Origin: Heterostelium album PN500
Lineage: Eukaryota; Evosea; Eumycetozoa; Acytosteliales; Acytosteliaceae
DNA length: 64,000 nt
Direction of reading: 5' to 3'
Assembly: GCF_000004825.1 (NCBI RefSeq)
Contig: NW_008805072.1
Location: 1,122,435-1,186,434, forward strand
In this document: piece after piece, positions 46,387 to 58,569 of the stretch
How the letters are laid out: every line of letters begins with the position of its first letter
Numbering within the stretch: the first letter of the stretch is position 1
Made by a program: the position numbers and the translations under genes
The notes under the pieces: generated by a model
Database searches by the model: none
Seen by the model: only the letters and a program-made list of their open reading frames with translations
What the model was told of the DNA's origin: nothing

Positions 46387-48420
46387 TATTTTTTTTATTT
46401 ATTCTTTGTAAATATAAATATAAATATAAATATAATGAAGAAAAAGAGTATTAATTTAAAATGACAATAAATTAATTTTTTCCTTTCTAAAAATAATAAT
46501 TTTTACAAACAACAAAAAAATTAATATTTCAAACTCTTCAATACTCTCAATATAATTTAATATTAAATTAAATATTGTTTTAATATGAAAAATAAATTGA
46601 ACACTGTATAAATCTTAATCCAAATCTATATTGGTGTGTTGTTCTTGTTGTTTTATTTTGAAAGCAGTATGAAAAATGGCAATGGAAATAACACTTGTTT
46701 ATGATGAGTTTTAAATTATGATTTTTTAAAATTAATTAAATTATTTGTGCCTGAATAACATAAAAATGCTTTTAATTACTATAACAGGTAAATTTATTCC
46801 ATTTCTTCAAAGAGCCATAAAAATTTACAAAATTTTTTTGCCTCTCTAAAGCTTCAATTCTTTTTTATTGGATTAATGATATTTAGGGGGTTATATAAAC
46901 ATTAAACATACAAACCAAACTTGATTTTTCTATAAATTTCTAAAACAAATACTAATTGATAAAAAAAACAAAACAATTACAAAATTGTTTTTTTTTAATT
47001 GTTATTATTATGCTAACTGGAATTTCTTCTCAAATTATATTTTTTTTTTATTATTCACTCCATAAGAGGTGAATAAAAATAAATAAATGAATAATTGGAG
47101 AAGAAGATCAAAGAAGAAGAAAAAAAATAAAATGTGAAAAAAAAATTGATGTTTGATGAAAAAATTGGAAAAATAATTGGGTAAAAAGAAAAACAACGTA
47201 ACGAATATTTTGATGTTTATTATTAGATATTTTATGATTTAATAATAATTTTGAATATTTTGATTCATTTTATCTATAATAGATTTAGTACAACTACCAA
47301 AATAAAAATGAATTACAAATTGTTTTTAATGGGACTTTTTTTCTAAAATTAAAATAAGTAATAGAAAAGTGATTTTTATAGCTTTTTTATTAAAATGTTG
47401 AAGATTTTTTTTGTTAAAATATAAATATATATTTATTTTTGTTTGATTTGATTATTTAAAAAAACAACAAAAATTACAAATTATTGAATCCAAAATTATT
47501 TTTTAAAAAAAAAGGAAATAGAATTTGCCTATTGTTATCTTTTCATTTTCCTCTACTTCTATCTTGTTGTAATCCAATCTTTATATATTTTCTTATTAGT
47601 ATTGTAGATTTTATTATTTAATACTTTTTGAATTCATTTAAAAATGATACTTTAAATATATAACGAAAAACCTATTTCGAAATCATCGTTGATAAAGAAA
47701 ACAAAAGTAAATTATTTAAATAAAATATTCTATTCTACTTTGATTACTATTTTATTATCTTTTTACCAATCTAATTTAAATTCTCTTTATATAGGTAATA
47801 AGTGATTTTAGATGGTATAAAGTACATTGTATCTTGTACTCCTTTTATTTTGGCAACAAAAAAGTATTCACTTATTATCTATTATTTAATATATAAAATA
47901 CAACTAGATTTATTATTTAAATATAATGTTTTTCTATTAACTTTTTAGTTTAAAAATAAAACAATCTCTTTGTTGAAGCAAAATAGAATAATACATACTA
48001 ATTGATATTTTAACAGTATATTTTTATTTTAGGTAGATCATAATATTATTTCTTATTTCTTTGGTCAATTAGAAAAGAGGGAACAAATTGTAGATAACGT
48101 TTTCCTTTGTAAACTTTAAATATAGGAAAAAGGATAATCATATTCAGTTTTCTAGTATTTGTCCCGAATTGAATAGTCCTACAGACTGGTTGATCATATT
48201 CTAAAGACATTTTTTAATACCCATTCAGTCCAAAGATATTTAATAAACTGTTCAATTAAATCTTTATCCCATTGTATTATCTATATAACTTTTATTCTTT
48301 TCCTATTATCTTCCCTCAAATATATTACATTCTTAAAAAAACAAAAAATCAATAATATATAAAATAAAAAGTGAATTATTCTTTATTTATTCCTATTAAA
48401 AACAAACAATACTATTAAAT
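46387..48420. other. 2-kb AT-rich intergenic region
   Basis: No gene is seen on either strand. A small hairpin-forming pair TTATTCAC / GTGAATAA lies at 47050-47076. Otherwise low-complexity AT-rich DNA. Confidence 0.5.
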
Positions 48421-49128
48421 TTAAATTACTATTGGACCTGAATAAATAATCAACCAATATCTTTGAAGAGATTCTATAGAAACGTTGAGTCTTTTTTTAA
48501 GAGTCTTTTCACTTGTCGTTACCAATCTATATGGCCAAACTATTTTAGAATCTAACATTTTCTTTAGACATTTACATAGCTTTTTGGTTTTCTGTTGGTA
48601 TTTTCGGTCACTACTGGTATTCTTTATCGTTCTATATCTGCCCCAAGTATATCTAAGGAATCTCTTACTTAGTTTCGAAGAATTTGGTAGATTATATTTT
48701 AAGCAGACACTCTGTTGAGTCATAAACAAGTCTGAAATCTGCAAAGTGATTTCATCGGACCTCGTATTCTTTTCTTTTGGAATACTATCCGTAGGAGTAT
48801 TATTATCGAAAGAGTTTTCATTCACATATTGGTTAGTGTCGATACAAATTGTTTTGTTGATAGGAATTGATAATATTATTGCTTGTTGAGAGATTGTATT
48901 TTCATTCCTTGTTGATGATGATGATGATGATGGTTGATTCTCATAAAGATTATTGTTTTCTTGTTGAATTTTAAGATCTTTATTTTCCTTCAGCATTTCA
49001 AAATAGCCTTCGTAATCTAAAGACATATAAAAGATTATGAATAAATAGTTAATAATTGTTTTTAATTATATTTTTATATACATACCTATTGAGTTTGGAT
49101 TATTATTATTTTCATACTCTTGAATCAT
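48421..49128 (-). CDS. Small basic HTH-like protein, paralogue 2, 212 aa
   Basis: Exon 1 49128..49086 (MIQEYENNNNPNSI) and exon 2 49016..48421; 69-nt phase-1 intron, donor GTATGT, acceptor TTTAG, at the same place as in the two relatives. The N-terminal part has a Ser run and no strong features. The C-terminal domain keeps the family frame: ISDLFMTQQSVCLKYNLPNS, SKLSKRFLRYTWGRYRTIKN, KKLCKCLKKMLDSKIVWPYR, and the end YSGPIVI. It is the most diverged of the three but keeps the Cys pair CKC, the Trp-Pro motif and the final hydrophobic residues, which implies selection. Function is unknown. Confidence 0.72.
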
Positions 49129-51975
49129 TTTTATTTAATGATTTCGAATATGAAATAAAAAATAGCTATGTGATTTAATAAAAAAAGAAAGATAAATTTT
49201 TAAATAATTAAATTAACATTGTTTTTGAGGATTCATGTTGATGAAAAAATTCACAAAAACAATTTCTTGTGCGCAAAAAACAAAAATATTTATTAGTAAA
49301 AAAATTAAAAATAACAACTCTCAATTTAATAGTTGTTTATAATCTATTATATAAATAGAATGTTCAAACATTCCTATCCAAGTGTTGCGTTAACATTAAC
49401 TATTTAAATAATTGATCTAAAAGTAAAAGTTTATGTTAAAAATTATCTAACAACAAAAAAAATTAATATGAGAATAGAATAATAAATTATATGTTCTTTT
49501 ATTTAAAAGTGTTTTGAACTTTGGTTGGTTGACATTATGAAGTAATGATATTTTCCAATCTATATTTTGTTACAGAATCACAAAGAGGATAAAGAATTGA
49601 AAGTTCACAATGACTTTCAACTATATGGAAATATCCACATGAGACTTTCTCAAAAAAAATTAATTTTTTTAAAAATATTTTTTTATCATAAAATTTGTTA
49701 TTGTTGAAATAAATCAAAAAAAAACAGGGTAGATTTATTTAAATATTAAAATTTAATAAATTTGTAGAAGGATTCTAAATAAAAGTAATGATTTATTAAA
49801 TTAATTCTTATTTTACTAATAAAAAATAAAAAATAGATATAATTGTATTTGATCAATTAAAAATCATTCTTTTTATAATGTAAAAGTATCAAATATTGAG
49901 TAAATATAGAACAGGTATATATTCTCCAAACCGTAAACTAAATTATCTCTATTATCGATATAATTTAAAATCCTGTTATTGCTTCAATTCTTTACTAATT
50001 TCTTTTATCTTTTTTAAACTTTTTATCTAATTTAGCTTTAAAGTCTACCTCAAAATTAATAGATCCAATAATGATTATATTTTCATTCATTTATTAATTA
50101 GATCTTTAGTCATCCATTATATCTATATATACCTATCTACAAAATCTTTCCTCGACCCATCACTATAATATTTTACTTTGTCTATATCCTTATGTAGCTA
50201 GTATACCTTTGATCTTAGGTTGTAGAATAGAATTCAGCATTAGGATACTTTGTATACTCAAATCCAATCTTTTTAAGAATAGTTTGTCTCTTGAATTGGT
50301 TCTATTTTAAGCCAAGAGTACCAGAAAATTCCTTCAACCTTTTTCTGTTTTATGTGTCTTGGATTCACTCGGCGGAGTATCTACTCCTTTATCTAAAGGT
50401 AACTATATTAATAATTGATAGGTATCAATTAAAACCTAACTGTTATTCTAATAAACTATAGGTGTATAAGATGTTATCTAAATCAATCCTCTACTGTTTA
50501 AGTAAGAATTAATGATCCTAGGAATAATAGTGATAATAATTAAAAGAAAAGTTCTAAATAGTACAGTCTATGGATCCTTGTCAATTCTCTCTCTTACAAA
50601 TAATCAAAATAAATAATAAGTTGTAGATAAAGAATAAACTTATTTATTCTATAAAAATAAATCGTTTAAAGATTATGTTTATATAAAAGAATATACTATT
50701 AATGTAGTAATCATCTCAGTGGGATAAAGGGAGGAAGAATTAAAATACATTATTAAATATGATCTTTTTTATTCTAAAACCTATTTATTTTACTTAACCT
50801 AAAGTTACTAATCTTTAAATTTGATATTTTTTAAACATTAAATACCTAGCTATTTTATTATTAATTTCAATTTGATCTATTAAAATATCAATAAACTATT
50901 TAAATTCTTTTATCAAATTTCTAAAAAAAAAAACAATACAATTCTTATGGATACATATTATTAAATTATACTAAAATAAATGATTCTTTAATTTTTAATT
51001 TTTTTTTCTTTATGTATTAAAAAAAATATAAAGATATAAATAAAAAATATATATCATTTTATACTTTTTTAACAAATTAATCCATGAATAGTAAAAAAAT
51101 TTGGCCAATAAAAAAAAAAAATAACAAAAGAACATCCAAAAAAAAAATGTTTTTCATCAACTTAAATAAAAAGGATTTTTTTATTATCACCAAATAGAGT
51201 ATTTAATTAATTATTTCTAAAGAATTATAAAATAAATCTATATTAATTTTTATTAAATTGATAACTTCTCTATTCTTGTTCTTTGTTTGTTTTTTTTTGT
51301 CAACAAATCAATTAAAGATATAATTAATAATATTAGTTATTAAAGTGATATTTTCTTTAAAGTTTATATAAAGATTTAAAATGATTATGTTATTTTTTTA
51401 TTTTCTTTTCACAAATTCGACACAATGATTGATTCTTTTGAAAATTTTTCCTTATTTTTTGTTTTTTTCAATATATCCTCGTAATTTAAATCAAATAAAT
51501 TAAATAATTAAATAATAAGTATTATAGATCTATTTTACCTAGTGTAGGAATTTGTAATTAAACCTTCATATTCTTTTTTTTCATAAATGGTGAATATTTA
51601 TAAACTTTTCTATATCTTTTTATAAATAGTAAGAGCATCAACTCTTTACTTTTAATAATAATAGAATAATTCTTATTATTATTATTATTAATGATATTCT
51701 TAATAATAATAGTCTCTAAATATATAATTATAAACTCTTTTTGAATAGTAAAATCATCAAATCACTTCAACATTTCTTTTAGATACTCTATTTAGTTATT
51801 TTTAAACAATTTAAAAGTAATTCATCGTTAATATTATTGGTAAATAGAAATACAAAATATTTAATTCATTTTGAATACTTTATTAATTAACTATTTAAAA
51901 TTATAGATCTCAATCTAGAGAAGTTCAGGTTAAACCCTATTAATATTATAGCAAGATGAACTAAACAAATTCATA
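49129..51975. other. 2.8-kb AT-rich intergenic region
   Basis: No gene is supported. A less AT-rich patch at about 50150-50420 looks like decayed coding sequence on the minus strand with stops in all frames; its family cannot be assigned. The rest is low-complexity, with the phrase CCAATAAAAA near 51105 that recurs further right in the window. Confidence 0.45.
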
Positions 51976-52252
51976 TTACTTGATGCCAATAAAAGAAAGA
52001 GAGTCTGTAGCCATTTTGTTAACTTCGTTCATCATTGGTAGCTTGGAAGTAGAACCCCCTGCAAGCTTCATTTGGTTTGAAATCATTGGACTTATTCCAG
52101 AGATTGGTGATTTACTCAAGACGTTGGAAACCGGATTATTCTTTAGTGGTGCGGCCATACTTGTAATAGAAGCTATATTTTTGATAGTTAGTTATCCATG
52201 TAGGTACAAAATTATATTAATAGCTATTATATTACTTACAAAACAATCCCAT
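51976..52252 (-). CDS. Small two-exon protein, 69 aa, possible N-myristoylation
   Basis: Exon 1 52252..52240 (13 nt: ATG GGA TTG TTT T) and exon 2 52172..51976; the 67-nt intron has GTAAGT donor and TATAG acceptor. The joined protein starts MGLFSSITSMAAPLKNNPVS and ends DSLSFIGIK. The sequence is less AT-rich than its surroundings and uses codons like the real genes here. The N-terminus MGxxxS is a fair N-myristoylation signal if the gene model is right. Rich in Ser, Asn, Met and Pro, with no hydrophobic anchor; not a family I recognise. It lies between paralogues 2 and 3 on the same strand. Confidence 0.6.
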
Positions 52253-52889
52253 TTTATAGTTTTTTTATATAGAGTTTAGAACAGATAATTAAAACTACAG
52301 ATAATTCTAGAATAACAAAATGTATTGATCTAACTATAGGAACATACAATTTTATATAGTTTAAAACAGATCATTGATTTCTAGGTAGAAAGAAAGACAT
52401 GATTCTATTACTTCAATCGTTTATTATTTATATTTATTTTTTATTATAAGATATTCCTCTATCTATTCACATCATTTCTTCTTCAACTTCTCTCAAATAA
52501 AAAGAGTTCTTTTTTTTAACTTTTAAAGATATTGTTTCTATCAAATGTTTAGAATCAAACTTATTACTTTATTATGTTAAACAAGTTGTAACTGTTGCCT
52601 TTAATTTGAAAATGGAAATAAATAAATAAATAAATATTTTTTGTAAAATCCATTCTTCTAAACATCTATTAATTTAAAAATTAAACTATTGATAATCATT
52701 TATTCAAATACATTTATAAATATTCATTGTCTTCAAAAATCAAATAATTGTTTTTGTTCATTTTTTTTTTTTTTTTTTTGATTCAATATCGATCAAGATA
52801 AATTTAATAGAAAATGGAGGAATTATTTAACTTTGTTTTTTATATACATATTTTATTAATTGATTGTTTTATATATCTCATTTTAATGA
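52253..52889. other. Intergenic region
   Basis: 637 bp of AT-rich DNA with a T run near 52762-52779. Promoter side of the 69-aa gene and 3' side of paralogue 3. Nothing else is seen. Confidence 0.5.
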
Positions 52890-53757
52890 TTAAATAAACA
52901 ATGGTTCTGAGTAAAGAACATCCAAATAATGTTTGAGATTATCTTTTTCAACTTTAAGATTCTTTCTGAGGGTATTTTCATTGGTGTTGAGCAACCTATT
53001 TGGCCAAAACATCTTTTGATTTAATATTCTCTCCCAACACTTGCACATCTTTTTGTTTTTCCTCTTGTAGTCATCACGACCGTTGACCATAGTTTTATAT
53101 CTATCCCTTGTATATCGATGAAATTTCTTGCTGAGATTCGATGATTCAATTCCATATTTAAGACATACTTTTTCTTGTGTCAACATGAAATCCGACATTC
53201 CCAATTTTATTTGAGGGGATTCTCTTTCTTCATCATTTGATTCTTGTTCTTGTTCTTGCTCCTGTTCTTGCTCTTGTTCTTGCTCCTGACCCGATTCTTC
53301 TTGTTGTTCTTGCTCTTGTTCTGTTTGTTGTTCTATTTGTACTGTTTGTTGTTCTGTTTGGTTTACTATTGGTTGTTGATCATAATCGCTTAATGTATTA
53401 TGTTGTCTATTGTAAATTAAATTTAATGGTTGTATATAGTTTGAATTTAACTCAACGTTGAGATTGGAATTGTAAATTGTATCATTATTTGCAGTTGAGT
53501 TACTATTTGAATATTCAAATTGGTTGTATTTAAAATTTTCTTGATTTGGGTATAAAGTGTAAAAATATCCAGGATGGACTAACGATTGCTCATTGTGTAT
53601 CTGTTGACTGGGAATGACAATATTTTGATAGACGACCTCACCCACCGAATCGTTGCCCTGATCTAAATAGCAACCAATTAAGATTAATAATATTAGAGTA
53701 AGTAGAGATAACCTAGTATTTACCTATATAGTTTACTTCAAAGCCGTATTGACTCAT
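52890..53757 (-). CDS. Small basic HTH-like protein, paralogue 3, 268 aa
   Basis: Exon 1 53757..53724 (MSQYGFEVNYI) and exon 2 53662..52890; 61-nt phase-1 intron, donor GTAAAT, acceptor TTTAG. The middle has Asn/Tyr-rich sequence and then a long Glu-Gln dipeptide repeat (about 105-140). The C-terminal family domain reads MSDFMLTQEKVCLKYGIESS, then NLSKKFHRYTRDRYKTMVN, NKKMCKCWERIL, MFWPNRLLNTNENTLRKNLK and the end YSEPLFI. Two HTH-like helical pairs, many Lys/Arg and conserved Cys and Trp are visible. The divergent N-terminal halves against the conserved domain show where selection acts. A MITE-like element sits about 150 bp upstream of the start. Confidence 0.78.
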
Positions 53758-53902
53758 CGTATGTACATTGAAATTTTTTAGGAGTTTGAAGAGAAAAAAA
53801 AAATTGACAAACAAAAAACAAAAAATTATTATTTCAAAAAAAATTTTATCAAAAAATTAAATTTAATTTTTTGGAGGTGAAAAAACAATAATCCAAGTTT
53901 GT

Positions 53903-54101
53903 ATGGCGCAGGTGATTAAAAATATTTTGGTGGATAGTGTGGAAAAAAAAAAATATTAAATTTATTCATATATTAGACACATTCTTATCACTATTGGAAT
54001 AATTTTTTTTTTTTTTTTTTTATCTTCATGGACCTATCTTTAGCATAGGTTGTTTTGAAATGAAAAATATTCACCAAAGTATTTTTAATCACCTGCGCCA
54101 T
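53903..54101. mobile_element. MITE-like element, ~199 bp, with 22-bp perfect terminal inverted repeats
   Basis: The left end begins ATGGCGCAGGTGATTAAAAA and the right end is its exact reverse complement for 22 bp, extending to about 33 bp with two mismatches. The interior is AT-rich with no coding. TTGT lies directly outside both ends if the element is taken as 53903-54100, a possible 4-bp target duplication. The superfamily is not clear. It lies in the promoter side of paralogue 3. Confidence 0.75.
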
Positions 54102-57100
54102 TGTTGATTGTTTAACTTGAGAATTAATATATATATATCTCTAAATTTATTGTAATTTGGAAAATATAATAATTTCCTCAATTTTACCAAATCATCTTAT
54201 AAATAAAATCTATATCTAATGTCAATTCAAAATTTTGAATCCAAAACTTAATCCTTTGAAGTATTCCTAGTCAAAAACCTATTTGATCCAAAATAGAGTG
54301 TAGTTAAAGTTTTAAATCTAAACATTGAATAAATGATAAAAGAAAAGTTGATGTTAGTAACATGAGTTTCGAAAATATTAATGATTTCTTTTGGAATAAA
54401 TAGTTTAATATATAAAACTATCGAATAATCTGATTTGCTCTAGTCTAATCATTAGAAAAATAAACATAAAATATTAAACTGCTGTTGTTGAGAAAATATA
54501 TATGATTGCAATATTATTTTTGTTACTATTTGATTATTGATTATTATAATGTTTTTTGTTGAAAGAGTGAAGAGAATGGGATAGATTAAGTGAAGGAGAT
54601 ACAGAGCTACAAACCAATACCTACGAATATGAATAGAGTATTGAAAGTGTATATATTTAAACAGCTAGGATAGAATAACATTGATAGTTAAATAGTTGTC
54701 ATTCTATTATAGTTATTATATCTATTTAAGTAGCCTATTTGAGGATCATAAATCATCAATACAGGTTGGCATTTCAAAGATCTTTTTATATTCTTTAAGA
54801 AAATAAAGGCTTCTAACTGCTTTTAAAATTGAAAGGAATGGAAAGTTAATCAATTGTTTTAACTATGATATTCAAAACTTTATAAATTCTTTACAAACTC
54901 TTTACAAATTCTTTACAAACCCTTTACAAATTCTAAAGAATTAAAATGATTTTCAATCTGTCGAATATTATGATTCAAATTAAATCATTCCTATTGGAAA
55001 GTGTTTCAACTAAAGTAGAGTAAATAATATAATTTAAAATAGAATATAAAATAATAATTCTTTTTTTTTTGTGAATACTATTCTCTAATTTAATATTCAA
55101 AAAATAACAAAATCAAAAAAAACAAAGAATTTTTATTTTTTTCAAAGTAACAATACCTAATTTATAAATCAACTATTGAATAAACCTTTAAAGCAATAAT
55201 TATATACGATTTATTTTTAATGATCCTCTCTGCAGACTTTTATTATTGATAAATATTATATATATATATATATCATTAAGGATATTTAGATCAAAAAATC
55301 AAATACATGATATTTTTATCAAATAAATTAGATTCTGGGTACACATTAGAGTTTTAGATTCAAATATTAGTTAAAATATTAATAAAAGTTAAAAAATAAA
55401 CTTTTAAAGTTAAATAAAAATAAATGTTTATTTCAAAAAAGAAACAACAATCTTCATCCTATCATGTCCATGATAATTTATTAAATTATTGAATCCTCTT
55501 TGAGGATTTAAGTAATAAAAGAGTTGAATAGGTTTATTTTTTTTTAATCTTAAATAGTCTTTATTAGATTCCTTTTATAAAGCGAGTAGGAATATTCATG
55601 ATTATCTTATTTATTGATATAAGTTTATGTTTTTTGATTGTATAGTTGTGAGTATCAAAAATACTATTATTTTCTTATCTAGTAACTTCTCTTCTCAAAG
55701 AAAGAATTTGTCTATAATATTAATTAAAACTACACCTTCACCTTTTATTCAGAGACTCTGAAATAGAAAATATATTGCTTTATTTGTTATATTATCAATA
55801 TAACATATTATATTTAACAATATTTACAAATTTTTATCATTTATTTACTTTCAAAACTAGTTAAAACATATCTTAAAGAGTTTTGAAAGTAGCTATATTG
55901 ATAGATAATATTAACACATGTATTAGGATGGTCATCCTGGAAGTAGTATTTGATAAATATATCCATAAACAATACTAAAATGACATTACAATCTCTTTAG
56001 CCGAGAATAATACTCTACATATATATGAAGATATATAAATAGTTTTAGTTCTCCAAGTAGTAATGTAAAAGTTGGTGATGAAAATTATTATTTAAATAAT
56101 ACATACACATATTGCGAAATTTTAATTACCACATGTCTGATTTAATTTATTATAATCATTTCATCTATTTATTGTGTTCTATACTTTTTAAAATAATACT
56201 ATAGTCCCCAACAAAACATATTTCTTTATTCATTGTATTGGGACCAATAACATAAAAAAATTTAAAAAAAAATGTTGCAAAAATACAAATTTTTTTATAT
56301 AAATATTTTATTTAATTGTTCTCTTGTGAAAGTGATAGACACCAAATTATTAATTGTTTCTAAAAATATTGATCTGTCAATTAACTTTTTATTTAATTCT
56401 CCTGGTTAATTTAAATTTGATATTTATCCTAAAGTTTATCCTACAAAATCCTAAAATGATATAAATAATAAAGTATGAATTAGAACAATTGATATAAAAT
56501 CTAAAAGTCAATGATCAAGAATTATAAAATATTATATTGTTTTCCTATAAAAAAAAAACAAAGTATTTGAAACGAAAAACACTACCTAAAGTTATCTATC
56601 AACCTAGAGTTCTTTGGTAATTTTATGTTGAGACCTATCAATAGAAATATGTTATGAGAACTACGTGAGATTAGTTCATATGGTGAATAAATATGGCTTG
56701 CTATTGATTATTTTGATTAATGATTCTCGCCTAAAAGTGTCAAAATTATTTATAATTATGAATCGATTGTGATTGATTAATTATTAAAAAAAATGTTGAG
56801 CTATATATATATGTTGTTGATAGTCTGAATTAATAAAGTATTCTAAATCCTTTTTTTATTTAGAGAAAAACCTAAAATTTGTTTATAGAAAGAAAAAAAC
56901 ATTAAAAAGTGATTAAATATAGCTAATACCCTTTTAGTCTTTTTTTTTAAACTCTTAAGGTTGGTTGATACTCTAACCGACCTAAACATGGTTATCATAT
57001 TTTAACATTGATTAGATATGAATTGAGTTGTTATTAAGAGTTGAGGATTCTAACCAAATTCAAAGTAGTAACTCAATGAAAAGCTGTGGTATTTCGAGTG

Positions 57101-58569
57101 AATAAAGCTATGTTTAATAACTATTTTTCCAAATCTATTAAAGATACATTATTTATATTAGAAACTCTTTAATATGAAATAATAATTATAATATCAACCA
57201 AAGTTTAGTTGGTGAATAAATACCTCTACAAATTCTTTGATTTTTAACTATTGAGAACCTTTATGTAAAAGTCTGCCTATTTAGGATATTTAGATTATTT
57301 GTTTACAAAATCATTTTAAAGTTGATGTTTTTGATTCCAGAAAGGTCAATGTTGCTATTATTAATGATCAAAATACTCTTTGATCATTATAAATCGGAAA
57401 TATTTATATTAATATTGTTTAAAATAATTTAGCTAATTTTTTTTACAAGATATTTAACCAACTAATATTATTTGCAATCCTAGAGTATCAATCAATAAAC
57501 AAGAGTAGTACTTTAAAATAATAGTATTAAAATATAAATAAAAAATTAAAAAAAAATAAAAAGATTTGTAAATAATTGGACAAAAAAAATATTACTTTTG
57601 AAATCTTTTGTTTTTTTGAAATACTTTTTCAATTATTTATTTTTATTTTTTTAAATTCTATTTTGAGAGAGGATTAATTATATATAACAAAAAGATTAAA
57701 CTTTTTGAGAATAGAACAATAATAAGAGATCAAATAAATTTAACTGATGTTCAATCTTTTCTTTAAATGAAAATTGTTTTTATTATTTTATTTCTACTAA
57801 AGAGAAAAAAAGAACCTTCTGGGTTCCTACGTCCTAATATCAATAAGGATATCTATAGATTCTAGAATTGAGTGAAACACTGATTTCCTGCAGTTATTTA
57901 TTATCATTTAAATCTATTTCTCTTTAAAATAACCAACAATTCCGACAATTTCTTTACTGATCACTATAATTTCTTAACTAAATATTATTTAAACATTCTT
58001 ATCTTTACCTAAAAATATTTCTATTTGTTTAGTGTTCTCTTTACTGTTTATGAATTGCAGGTTCTATATTTCTTTGCTTTAAATACTAGAGAAATGACAT
58101 AAAGTTTATATTAAATTGGTTGATCAACACTTTATATTCTAACCTCTAATAATAAAATTGTAGTATTTGTAATAGATTATTCTGATTGTCTGTATTTCCT
58201 ACAATGAATTTCTTTAAAATTGATTAATTAATAAGAACTTATTATAATGAACTAAACAATCAGTAGAAGATACTTACTGTAGGTTCGGAACTATCATTTC
58301 CTAATTTAAAGAAAAGATATCTATTTACAATACTTTATACATCTTGTACGCTATTTTCTTATTGATGTTGAAAGTTTCTCTCTTTTTTTAAAAAAAAAAC
58401 ATAATGAGAAAAGTGTTTGAGGCTATAAAATATATACCATTAGTATACTCTTATTTATAAAATTAATAAAAAATATACGAACTATTCCTTTCATATACAA
58501 CTATTCCAAACTATATTGCTAATGAATATGTTTGCATTATGGATTGAAAAAAAAAGAATCCTTTGAGCT
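54102..58569. other. AT-rich gene desert, left part
   Basis: 4.5 kb with no supported gene, exon pair or RNA. Recurrent short phrases such as GTGAATAAA (56683, 57098, 57212) occur. A TA repeat lies near 55257-55273. Possibly old repeat material beyond recognition. Confidence 0.5.

Noticed and set aside
50150-50420. Less AT-rich patch with peptide-like pieces on the minus strand
   Set aside because: Stops occur in every frame and the pieces are too short to assign to any element or gene family; noted only as possible decayed coding DNA.
51980-52279. 99-codon plus-strand frame
   Set aside because: It is antisense to the better supported two-exon 69-aa gene; its start and hydrophobic tail have no support.
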